A stretch of 12,710 bases of DNA, from positions 1 to 12,710 of the forward strand of contig JANYIK010000125.1 in assembly GCA_025362115.1 (NCBI GenBank). Direction: 5' to 3'. Positions within the stretch are counted from its first letter, which is position 1; every line of letters begins with the position of its first letter. The stretch is from Methylophilaceae bacterium. GTDB taxonomy: Bacteria > Pseudomonadota > Gammaproteobacteria > Burkholderiales > Methylophilaceae. The notes beneath the pieces are model-generated. The model was not told the DNA's origin. It did not search any database and was given only the letters and a program-made list of their open reading frames with translations. The translations under genes and the position numbers were made by a program. This document shows, in pieces, positions 7,027 to 12,461 of this stretch.

Positions 7027-7765
7027 GAATCGCCACCAACTGCGCCAACACTTTGCGTACCCGCACCATAGCATCTGCGAGCACTGCGTCTATATCCTGA
7101 TAGCGAATCCCATGTTGGCTGGAGGCGCGTCCGGCGGCGTGGTTGGCGACTACGCAGATTGCCGCATAGTGCAAGCCAATCTCCCGCGCTAAAGCCGCTT
7201 CTGGCATGGCAGTCATGCCAACAATGGTGGCACCATCGCGCTCCAAGCGGTTGATCTCGGCAGCGGTTTCCAAACGTGGGCCTTGTGTGGTGGCATATAC
7301 ACCACTATTGGCAAACTTTTCTCCAGCTTCGTTCAACGCCTGCATACACAAATCACGCAAGCTGGATGAATATGGCTCGGTAAAATCAATATGGTTGACA
7401 GGTTGGTCTGATATTTCCTCAGCATAGGTGTTTTTGCGCCCCCAGGTGTAGTCTATGAGTTGGTCTGGCACGACCAAAGCACCGGGAAACAGGCTTTCGT
7501 GGATACCGCCCACAGTAGCGATAGATACCACGTCCTTCACGCCCTGTTCATGCAGCGCCCATAAGTTGGCGCGGTAATTGACCAAATGCGGCGGAATGCT
7601 ATGTCCGTGGCCGTGACGCGCGATAAACACCATTTCCTTGCCGGCAATGTGCCCAAACACCAAGGCTCCGGATGGCTCGCCATAGGGAGTACGAACCACT
7701 TGTTTGTGGGTAATTTCCAAAGTTTCCAACTGCGTTAAACCACTGCCTCCAATCACGCCTAACAT
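7016..7765 (-). CDS. S-methyl-5'-thioinosine phosphorylase (MTAP/PNP family)
   Basis: Probably cleaves S-methyl-5'-thioinosine with phosphate to hypoxanthine and methylthioribose-1-phosphate, in salvage of methylthioadenosine made by polyamine synthesis. The 249 aa match the trimeric purine nucleoside phosphorylase family. GVIGGSGL (3-10) and FIARHGHGHSIPPH (about 47-60) bind phosphate. TTQGPRLETAAEI and GMTAMPEAALARE form the nucleoside site. The base-binding region reads VVANHAAGR, where adenosine-type MTAPs carry Asp residues (DYDCW in the human enzyme). An Asn there is the known mark of preference for 6-oxopurines, so thioinosine is favoured over thioadenosine. The ATG at 7765 is preceded by GGGA, 8 nt away. 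It forms an overlapping pair with def and is divergent from hpnD. Confidence 0.85.
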   Translation of the reverse strand: MLGVIGGSGLTQLETLEITHKQVVRTPYGEPSGALVFGHIAGKEMVFIARHGHGHSIPPHLVNYRANLWALHEQGVKDVVSIATVGGIHESLFPGALVVPDQLIDYTWGRKNTYAEEISDQPVNHIDFTEPYSSSLRDLCMQALNEAGEKFANSGVYATTQGPRLETAAEINRLERDGATIVGMTAMPEAALAREIGLHYAAICVVANHAAGRASSQHGIRYQDIDAVLADAMVRVRKVLAQLVAIHGS

Positions 7766-7823
7766 AGCTTACGTCCCTATAAAATTTGTCGAATTGTAGC
7801 GTAAATCGCCCTATACTCCGCAC
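7766..7823. promoter_or_regulatory. compact divergent promoter region between phosphorylase gene and hpnD
   Basis: Only 58 bp separate the two start codons. Toward hpnD, TATACT lies at 7812-7817, which would place the start site at or next to the ATG at 7824, so the hpnD mRNA may be leaderless. Toward the phosphorylase, the minus strand offers TTTACG-18 bp-TATAGG, or a TACAAT -10 further up. Neither side has a convincing -35 box. Confidence 0.4.
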
Positions 7824-8660
7824 ATGGATGCCAACCAATACTGCCAGAATAAAGTCGCGGCCAGTGGCTCCAGCTTCTATTACAGCATTCTCTTTCTGCC
7901 CAAACCACGTCGTCAAGCCATCACCGCGCTGTACGCCTTTTGTCGTGAAGTAGACGACATCGCCGATGAATGCGCCGACCCCAACACTGCCCGCGTCAAA
8001 CTCGCCTGGTGGCGCAATGAGGTCATCAATCTGTTTGAAAATAAGCCGCAACACCCCGTGAGTAAGGCGCTAACCTCTGCCATCAAGGACTACCAACTGG
8101 ATGAAGCGCTGTTTCACGAGATTATAGACGGCATGGAAATGGATCTGGAGCAAAACCGCTATGCCGATTTCAAAGAGCTTCATCTCTATTGCTATCGCGT
8201 AGCCAGTGTCGTTGGCCAGCTTTCCGCCGAGATTTTTGGCTACACCGAGCGCCAAACCTTGAAATACGCGCATGATTTGGGGCTGGCCTTCCAGCTCACC
8301 AACATCATCCGCGACGTGGGTGAAGATGCCAGACGTGGGCGTATCTATTTGCCGCTGGACGAGTTGGCGAAATTCAATGTCAGCGAAACCGACATCCTGC
8401 ACGGACACGAAACCGAAAACGTCAAAAAACTGCTGGAATTCCAGATAGATCGCGCCCAACAAACTTATGATCGGGCTTTGGATGCCTTACCTCAGGCTGA
8501 CCGGCATACGCAACGCACCGGCCTGATGATGGCTGCCATCTACCGCACGCTGCTTGCTGAAATCAGCCGCGACGGCTGTGAAAAAGTGCTGAATCAACGC
8601 ATCAGCCTTACCCCGCTGCGCAAATTCTGGCTGGTCTGGAAAACCTGGGTATTCACCTGA
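7824..8660 (+). CDS. hpnD: presqualene diphosphate synthase HpnD
   Basis: Squalene/phytoene synthase family enzyme that condenses two farnesyl diphosphates to presqualene diphosphate, the first step of the HpnD-HpnC-HpnE route to squalene and hopanoids. The 278 aa carry the first Asp-rich motif, DDIAD, at 44-48 (inside AFCREVDDIADE), YRVAS at 124-128, and the second Asp-rich motif, DVGED, at 164-168 (inside NIIRDVGEDARRGRIYLP). These Asp residues bind the magnesium-diphosphate. Assignment to HpnD rather than HpnC or CrtB rests on the overall sequence style and length. hpnC and hpnE are not beside it here, so the hopanoid genes must be elsewhere. No Shine-Dalgarno is seen before the ATG. It is followed after 37 bp by the holin-like gene. 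Confidence 0.85.
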   Translation: MDANQYCQNKVAASGSSFYYSILFLPKPRRQAITALYAFCREVDDIADECADPNTARVKLAWWRNEVINLFENKPQHPVSKALTSAIKDYQLDEALFHEIIDGMEMDLEQNRYADFKELHLYCYRVASVVGQLSAEIFGYTERQTLKYAHDLGLAFQLTNIIRDVGEDARRGRIYLPLDELAKFNVSETDILHGHETENVKKLLEFQIDRAQQTYDRALDALPQADRHTQRTGLMMAAIYRTLLAEISRDGCEKVLNQRISLTPLRKFWLVWKTWVFT

Positions 8661-8697
8661 GCTTCGCCGTCGGCCGCGTTTCTGATAAGCTTGAGCC

Positions 8698-9096
8698 ATG
8701 AGTCCACAATTACATGATTTTTTTATCCACTGGGGCGTGATGAGTCTGTCGCTCTGGGTCGCCAGCGGCGTATTCAATGGCTTGGAGTTCGAGAACAAGA
8801 CCTCGCTGCTTATTTCGGCGCTGATGCTAGGCTTCGCCAACGCCATCCTGCGCCCCATTCTCTGGGTGCTCACCTTGCCACTGACATTCTTGACGCTAGG
8901 GGGATTTTTATTAGTCATCAACGCACTGATGATTCTGCTGGTCGCCAAGCTGGTTAAAGGTTTCAGGGTTTCCAGCTTCTGGACGGCATTCTTCGCCGCC
9001 ATTTTTATTGCTGCGTTCAGCTTCTTCATCGAGTTGATGCTGCCCGGCAGCGGTACACCCATCCTTATTCCCAGCGGGTCCACCGTCAGCACCTAG
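8698..9096 (+). CDS. small four-helix membrane protein, phage holin family 4 type (PF04020-like)
   Basis: A 132-aa very hydrophobic protein with about four predicted membrane helices, near residues 10-28, 35-52, 58-85 and 95-117. The pattern ANAILRPILWVLTLPLT followed by TLGGFLLVINALMILLVAKLV is typical of the family named 'phage holin family protein' (mycobacterial 4TMS / YvlD-like). Despite that name these are chromosomal inner-membrane proteins of unknown function, and nothing here suggests a prophage or lysis cassette. It lies 37 bp behind hpnD on the same strand and may be cotranscribed with it. A functional link to hopanoid membranes is possible but not shown. The tail after residue 118 is short and polar. 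Confidence 0.85.
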   Translation: MSPQLHDFFIHWGVMSLSLWVASGVFNGLEFENKTSLLISALMLGFANAILRPILWVLTLPLTFLTLGGFLLVINALMILLVAKLVKGFRVSSFWTAFFAAIFIAAFSFFIELMLPGSGTPILIPSGSTVST

Positions 9097-9100
9097 TTCT

Positions 9101-9113
9101 TGGCAGCTTGCCA
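9101..9113 (+). terminator. weak stem-loop after the holin-family gene
   Basis: TGGCA/TGCCA with a three-base loop, 4 nt after the stop codon, is followed by GATTTGT. The stem is short and the T run is broken, so termination is only possible. The repeats that follow may matter more. Confidence 0.3.
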
Positions 9114-9118
9114 GATTT

Positions 9119-9172
9119 GTAGGGTGCGCCATGCGCACCGATTGGGTGAATGGTGCGTAAAACGCCCCCTAC
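9119..9172. repeat. GTAGGG-type intergenic repeat
   Basis: A 54-bp element bounded by GTAGGG and CCCTAC. Inside is a perfect hairpin, GGTGCGC-CAT-GCGCACC (9123-9139), then a second GGTGCG motif. Elements beginning GTAGGGTGCGC are a familiar class of dispersed, REP-like repeats in proteobacterial genomes. Copy number in this genome cannot be judged from one window. Confidence 0.6.
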
Positions 9173-9182
9173 GCTTGCTACA

Positions 9183-9290
9183 CCCTCCCCATTAAGGGGG
9201 AAGGCCGGGATGGGGGTGGGTACTATGCACACACCGGTCACTTCCAACCCTCACCTCACCCCATCCCTCCCCCTGCCAGGGGGAGGGTAT
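9183..9290. repeat. C/G-tract intergenic repeat with two hairpins
   Basis: A strand-asymmetric C/G-rich block of about 108 bp. At its left end CCTCCCC pairs with GGGGG around ATTAA. At its right end CCCTCCCCC (9265-9273) pairs perfectly with GGGGGAGGG (9279-9287). GGGATGGGGGTGGGT and ACCTCACCCCATCCC form an imperfect long-range inverted repeat, so the whole block can fold. It ends just before the radA stop codon and may serve as its transcript end, although no T run follows. A related hairpin recurs at 12395-12413. Confidence 0.65.
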
Positions 9291-9295
9291 CCTGA

Positions 9296-10651
9296 TCAGC
9301 CGCGTATTGTCTGTATCGCCTGTTCCACCCGCTCAACGACGACAATCTCCAGACCGGGGATCGCCTGTTTAGGCTGGTTGGCTTTGGGGATGATGGCGTG
9401 GGTAAAGCCCAGTTTGGCGGCTTCTTTCAAGCGCTCCAATCCGCGCTGTACCGGGCGCACTTCTCCGGCCAAACCAACCTCACCAAATACTATAAGTTTA
9501 TTGTTTAATGGTTTGTTTTTCAAGCTAGAAACAATAGCCATCAATACCGCTAAATCGGCTGCCGGCTCGGTGATTCTCACGCCACCTACGGCGTTCACGA
9601 ACACATCCTGGTCGAAGCAGGCCACCCCCGCATGGCGATGCAACACCGCCAATAACATCGCCAAACGGTTCTGCTCCAACCCTACTGAAAGCCGCCGCGG
9701 ATTGGGTGCATGAGCTTCATCCACCAAAGCCTGAATCTCCACCAACAACGGTCTTGTACCCTCCTGCGTGACCATGACGCAAGAACCAGCCACCTGCTCG
9801 CTGTGGTGCGACAAGAACAAGGCTGAAGGATTGCTGACTTCGCGCAAGCCCTTCTCCGTCATGGCGAATACGCCTAGCTCATTCACCGCGCCAAAACGGT
9901 TTTTGAAGGCGCGCACTAGGCGGAAACTGGAATTGGGGTCGCCCTCGAAATACAGCACGGTATCCACGATATGTTCCAACACGCGCGGCCCTGCCAACGT
10001 GCCCTCTTTGGTCACATGCCCCACCAAGATCATGGTCACACCGGTCTGCTTGGCGATGCGCGTCAACTGCGCCGCGCATTCGCGCACCTGCGCCACCGAG
10101 CCGGGGGCGGATTGCAGCGCCTCGGAATACAGGGTCTGGATGGAATCTATCACCGCGACATCGGGCTTGTGTTTCGCCAACGCCGCGCTGATTTTCTCCA
10201 GCGAGATTTCTGCGAGCAGCTGTACCGATGCCGCATCCAGGCTTAAGCGCTTGGCTCTGAGTGCAATTTGCTGGGGCGATTCCTCCCCGCTCACATACAG
10301 CGTCCGACACTTGCCGCCGATATGGCACAGCGCCTGCAACAACAGCGTGGATTTGCCGATGCCGGGATCGCCGCCTATCAGCACCACCCCACCGCGCACC
10401 AAGCCGCCGCCCAGCACACGGTCAAATTCCGCAATGCCTGTGGGTTGGCGCGGCACGTCCACCGCCTCCACCTCGGCCAGACTTTGCACCTCGGCAACCT
10501 GCGCCAAAGCCGCATAACGGTTAGCGCTAGGCGCTTCAGCGATAGTCTCCACCAAGGTATTCCAGCCCATGCAATGCGGACACTGGCCTTGCCACTTGGG
10601 GCTTTGGCCGCCACATTCGGTACAGGTGTATATGGTTTTTTGTTTAGCCAT
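9296..10651 (-). CDS. radA: DNA repair protein RadA
   Basis: RecA-like helicase that extends heteroduplex at recombination intermediates and helps process stalled forks and branched DNA. The 451 aa have the normal layout: an N-terminal zinc finger with Cys10, Cys13, Cys24 and Cys27, Walker A GDPGIGKS at 94-101, Walker B VAVIDS at 165-170, and the RadA-specific KNRFG at 250-254. The C-terminal Lon-protease-like domain (about 270-451) contains NPRRLSVGLEQNRLAML. The ATG at 10651 begins with the conserved MAKQKTIYTC. It starts 9 nt after the vapC stop codon on the same strand, and no promoter can fit between them. radA is therefore probably expressed from the vapBC promoter or from one inside vapC. 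In other bacteria radA usually follows unrelated housekeeping genes, so the vapBC neighbour looks acquired. Confidence 0.96.
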   Translation of the reverse strand: MAKQKTIYTCTECGGQSPKWQGQCPHCMGWNTLVETIAEAPSANRYAALAQVAEVQSLAEVEAVDVPRQPTGIAEFDRVLGGGLVRGGVVLIGGDPGIGKSTLLLQALCHIGGKCRTLYVSGEESPQQIALRAKRLSLDAASVQLLAEISLEKISAALAKHKPDVAVIDSIQTLYSEALQSAPGSVAQVRECAAQLTRIAKQTGVTMILVGHVTKEGTLAGPRVLEHIVDTVLYFEGDPNSSFRLVRAFKNRFGAVNELGVFAMTEKGLREVSNPSALFLSHHSEQVAGSCVMVTQEGTRPLLVEIQALVDEAHAPNPRRLSVGLEQNRLAMLLAVLHRHAGVACFDQDVFVNAVGGVRITEPAADLAVLMAIVSSLKNKPLNNKLIVFGEVGLAGEVRPVQRGLERLKEAAKLGFTHAIIPKANQPKQAIPGLEIVVVERVEQAIQTIRG

Positions 10652-10660
10652 TACCCGACA

Positions 10661-11068
10661 TTACCCCACCCAGTTTTCTACCGTCAAATCCGGCACACGG
10701 TTAAACTCGCGCTCGTTGTTGGTGACCAGCACCCAGCCTTCGGCGCGGGCGTGGGCGGCAAGCCACAAATCGTTGTTGCCGATAATCTGGCCGGTTTTTT
10801 GCAGTTCGGCTCTAATCTGGCCGTAATGTTCGCCAGCGGCTTCGGGTAGGCTGGCCAGCGGAATCGCGGCTTTCAGCGTTTCGATGTTCGCCAGCACGCG
10901 CTCGCGCTGCTGGCTTTTTTCCGCGCCAAAACGTAATTCACCCAAGGTAATCACCGACATCGCCATTTCGCTGGAATCGTGCTGGGCAAAACGCTGCCAA
11001 ACGGCGGGGGGAATGTGCTTGGTCAGATAGATGCAAATGTTGGTGTCCAGCAGGTAACGCTTGTCCAT
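10661..11068 (-). CDS. vapC: VapC-type PIN-domain ribonuclease toxin
   Basis: Toxin of a type II VapBC module; family members cut tRNA or rRNA to stop translation. The 135-aa PIN domain keeps the acidic metal-binding residues: Asp8 in YLLDTNIC, Glu44 in ITLGELRFG, and Asp100 in IGNNDLWLAAHA. The conserved VLVTNNEREFNRV follows at 113-125. All core residues are intact, so an active nuclease is expected. The ATG shares one base with the vapB stop (TGATG), the usual sign of coupled translation. The stop codon is 9 nt from radA. The target RNA cannot be deduced from the sequence. Confidence 0.92.
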   Translation of the reverse strand: MDKRYLLDTNICIYLTKHIPPAVWQRFAQHDSSEMAMSVITLGELRFGAEKSQQRERVLANIETLKAAIPLASLPEAAGEHYGQIRAELQKTGQIIGNNDLWLAAHARAEGWVLVTNNEREFNRVPDLTVENWVG

Positions 11069-11298
11069 CAGAGCGCTTCTCGTGCCTGCGGCGGCGTATC
11101 AAGGCGGCCATCGGCCATGAAGTCGTCAGGAAACTGCGCCAGCGCATCGAGTATCGCCGTGGCTTTTTTGGGAACCGCACGCAACACTACTTCGTCGCCA
11201 CGACGAAAAATCTCCACCTTGTCCGAATCTAGGCGAAACTCCTTGGGCAACCGCACCGCCTGACTGTTACCAGACTGAAATACACGCGCATAGGTCAT
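11068..11298 (-). CDS. vapB: VapB antitoxin, SpoVT/AbrB-like
   Basis: Antitoxin that neutralises VapC and represses their shared promoter. The 76-aa protein has an N-terminal swapped-hairpin AbrB/MazE DNA-binding domain (about residues 1-48): FQSGNSQAVRLPKEFRLD and VEIFRRGDEVVLR are typical of VapB. The C-terminal end (about 50-76, AILDALAQFPDDF) is the flexible part expected to thread into VapC. A very strong ribosome-binding site, GGGGAGGTG, precedes the ATG. Overlap with vapC is one base. A palindrome over the predicted -10 box is the likely operator. Confidence 0.92.
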   Translation of the reverse strand: MTYARVFQSGNSQAVRLPKEFRLDSDKVEIFRRGDEVVLRAVPKKATAILDALAQFPDDFMADGRLDTPPQAREAL

Positions 11299-11329
11299 TT
11301 ACACCTCCCCACAAAATGTTTATACGTTG

Positions 11330-11358
11330 AGTATATACTTCGATAAAGCCAAAGCCAA
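11330..11358 (-). promoter_or_regulatory. vapB promoter with overlapping palindromic operator
   Basis: On the minus strand TTGGCT (11358-11353), a 17-bp spacer and TATACT (11335-11330). The perfect 10-bp palindrome AGTATATACT (11330-11339) covers the -10 box, and a related GTATA motif follows 5-10 bp on. This is where a VapBC complex would bind to repress its own operon. The start site would be near 11323. Confidence 0.6.
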
Positions 11359-11390
11359 TGGCTTTTTTGGCTCAACCCCCAACGCACGAA

Positions 11391-11419
11391 TTTTCAACCA
11401 TTGCGAAAGGCGGCATAAT
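11391..11419 (+). promoter_or_regulatory. candidate promoter of the glycosyltransferase remnant
   Basis: TTTTCA at 11391-11396, a 17-bp spacer and CATAAT at 11414-11419, placing a start site near 11426, about 20 nt before the ATG at 11447. It may be the surviving promoter of the broken gene. Just upstream (11341-11370), AAAGCC-AAT-GGCTTT plus a T run forms a weak stem-loop between the divergent units. Confidence 0.35.
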
Positions 11420-11446
11420 GCCTGTCAAGCAAAAATAAGCCTCCCT

Positions 11447-11691
11447 ATGAGTACCTCTAACACCGAACCCACCCCGGCAGATAACGCCCCCAAATACGCG
11501 CCTAAACAACCGCATCCCTCTAGGCTCGATACTATTTTTGTCTCTATCGCCAACTATCGTGACAACGAGACCCCGCGCAACCGGAGCGCGTGTTTGTGGG
11601 CGTTTTCTCGCAAGTTGTTCCTGAAGAAGATGCAGACTGCCTGCCTGCTGATGGCTTTCCGCCCAATCAGGTGCGCCAGCAAGCCAAGTAG
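11447..11691 (+). pseudogene. N-terminal remnant of a GlcNAc-type glycosyltransferase (PF11397-like), frameshifted and truncated
   Basis: From the ATG at 11447, one frame gives a polar leader and then RLDTIFVSIANYRDNET, the N-terminal strand and DXD-region style of the 'glycosyltransferase (GlcNAc)' family. At about 11572 homology jumps to the +2 frame, which reads PAQPERVFVGVFSQVVPEED, then ADCLPADGF and PPNQVRQQAK, ending at TAG 11689-11691. The two pieces are normally adjacent but separated by roughly 12-15 residues (the helix before PERV). A short internal deletion with a frame change is therefore the simplest explanation. The remaining part of the enzyme, well over 150 residues, is missing; a REP-like hairpin begins exactly at the last codons. 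The gene is not functional. The family call is from recognised motifs only. Confidence 0.68.
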
Positions 11692-11719
11692 CCCGCATGT
11701 AGCGAAAGCGGGTTACGGG
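11688..11719 (+). repeat. REP-like hairpin at the end of the glycosyltransferase remnant
   Basis: GTAGCCCGC (11688-11696) pairs with GCGGGTTAC (11708-11716), a 9-bp stem with one G-T pair and an 11-base loop. Elements starting GTAGCCCG are a common REP-like class in proteobacteria. The left arm provides the TAG that ends the remnant's reading frame. More C/G-rich inverted repeats continue to about 11775, for example ACGGG/CCCGT and GCGG/CCGC. Confidence 0.6.
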
Positions 11720-11777
11720 AAACAAAATCAACCAACCCGTAGCGGGGAAACTCCGCAAAGCCCCTCGGCGGTGGCAC

Positions 11778-11824
11778 AGCAACCGCGTATTACGCCGTTA
11801 CCGGCTTCATACAGGCTACGCTCG
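11778..11824. repeat. 47-bp direct repeat, copy 1
   Basis: Identical to 12414-12460 except at two positions (G/C at 11785, T/C at 11806). It contains the short hairpin GCCG-TTAC-CGGC and, less well paired in this copy, outer arms around GTAT/ATAC. It ends one base before the stop codon of the RelE-type toxin gene (11825), so it forms that gene's immediate 3' flank. Confidence 0.85.
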
Positions 11825-12094
11825 CTAACGATACACGTCACGCCGGTTGCCGATACGTACCACCAAGATACGCAACACGTGATCTTCAATACTGCTGACA
11901 ACACGGTAATCGCCTACGCGGTACCTCCAAAACTCGCCCAACTTAGAGCCTTTAAGCGCTTCACCCAGGCTACGCGGATCATCCAGCACAGCCACACGCT
12001 CATGTAAAAAAGACAAGATACGCCGGACAATCTGCGGGTCAAGCTGGTCAAGGTGTTTCTGCGCCAGAGACGAAAGCTCAACCTTCCATGCCAT
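11825..12094 (-). CDS. RelE/ParE-family toxin
   Basis: Toxin of a type II module. The 89 aa fit the small alpha/beta RelE/ParE fold: WKVELSSLAQKHLDQLD begins the domain, PRSLGEALKGSKLGEFWRYR is the central strand-turn region, and VGDYRVVSSIEDHVLRILVV with IGNRRDVYR closes it. The basic Arg residues (YRVGDYR, RIGNRRDVYR) sit where RelE-type mRNA nucleases keep theirs. This is more RelE-like than gyrase-targeting ParE, although the target cannot be proved here. The ATG at 12094 overlaps the antitoxin gene by 17 nt, typical coupling. The stop codon abuts copy 1 of the 47-bp repeat. Confidence 0.9.
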   Translation of the reverse strand: MAWKVELSSLAQKHLDQLDPQIVRRILSFLHERVAVLDDPRSLGEALKGSKLGEFWRYRVGDYRVVSSIEDHVLRILVVRIGNRRDVYR

Positions 12095-12302
12095 AGTGCT
12101 TCATCACGTCTTCGAGGGAGAGGGTTTGCGACTTGCCTGCGCGGACGGCCTCAAGCTCGCGCTCGGCAAGATACAGGTCTTCGAGGTCTTGCAGATGCTC
12201 CAGAATGGCCTCGCGCGCGTAAAAAGTCTTGGTTCTGCCAGTAGCCTTGGCCAGTGCATCCAGGCGATTCTCAATTTCGGTAGGTAGTCGGATAGCAAGC
12301 AT
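12078..12302 (-). CDS. RelB/CopG-type ribbon-helix-helix antitoxin
   Basis: Antitoxin for the overlapping RelE-type gene. The 74 aa begin with an RHH DNA-binding domain, MLAIRLPTEIENRLDALAK then TGRTKTFYAREAILEHLQDL (about residues 1-42). A helical, acidic region follows (DLYLAERELEAVRAGKSQTL), with the toxin-binding tail SLEDVMKHYGMEG. The ATG at 12302 is chosen because a strong Shine-Dalgarno, AGGAG, lies 8 nt upstream and the RHH fold starts right there. A longer frame from 12341 would translate through that site. The RHH domain should bind the promoter upstream (12303-12360), but I see no clear -35/-10 pair there. Confidence 0.9.
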   Translation of the reverse strand: MLAIRLPTEIENRLDALAKATGRTKTFYAREAILEHLQDLEDLYLAERELEAVRAGKSQTLSLEDVMKHYGMEG

Positions 12303-12394
12303 TTTCGGTTCTCCTGATAAATTGCTATACGAGTCTAGCACAACCTATCTGACCGAGCGCAAGCGCTTGAAGGCTACGATACTTTCGACCCCCA

Positions 12395-12413
12395 CCCTCC
12401 CCCTGCGGGAGGG
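12395..12413. repeat. C/G-tract hairpin, related to the 9183-9290 repeat
   Basis: CCCTCCC (12395-12401) pairs with GGGAGGG (12407-12413) around a 5-base loop. It shares the CCCTCCCCCTG core with the hairpin at 9265-9287 and is joined directly to copy 2 of the 47-bp repeat, which starts at 12414. The 120 bp between the antitoxin frame and the next gene hold no gene. Confidence 0.6.
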
Positions 12414-12460
12414 AGCAACCCCGTATTACGCCGTTACCGGCTCCATACAGGCTACGCTCG
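12414..12460. repeat. 47-bp direct repeat, copy 2
   Basis: Same orientation as 11778-11824, 45 of 47 bases identical. Read on the minus strand, CCTGTAT pairs with ATACGGG (one T-G pair) and encloses GCCG-GTAA-CGGC, giving a two-tier hairpin. It ends one base before the stop codon (12462) of the aspartic protease gene. Together the two copies bracket the RelBE-type module. Confidence 0.85.
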
Positions 12461-12461
12461 T

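Noticed and set aside
7027..7074. N-terminal extension of peptide deformylase
   Set aside because: The extra 16 residues are translated from within the phosphorylase gene and fall outside deformylase homology.
7599..8054. 151-codon minus-strand open frame
   Set aside because: Crosses the divergent promoter region and is antisense to hpnD and out of frame with the phosphorylase.
8487..9092. 201-codon minus-strand open frame
   Set aside because: Antisense to the holin-family gene and the hpnD end; the plus-strand genes have clear family motifs.
8698..9096. Prophage lysis gene
   Set aside because: The 'holin' name of this family is historical; no endolysin or other phage gene is near it.
9150..9713. 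187-codon plus-strand open frame
   Set aside because: Starts in intergenic repeats and runs antisense through radA; its composition is that of a shadow frame.
11372..11782. 136-codon minus-strand open frame
   Set aside because: Antisense to the glycosyltransferase remnant and its repeats; no recognisable domain or good ribosome-binding site.
11327..12007. 226-codon plus-strand open frame
   Set aside because: Only its middle part (from 11447) carries the glycosyltransferase remnant; the rest crosses the REP-like repeats, the 47-bp repeat and the antisense of the toxin gene, so it is not a real full-length gene.
11778..12460. Integron attC sites around the TA module
   Set aside because: The repeats lack the RYYYAAC and GTTRRRY core sites and the paired-box layout of attC; no integrase is in the window.
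11688..12460. CRISPR array
   Set aside because: Only two copies of the 47-bp repeat, separated by genes and not by regular spacers.
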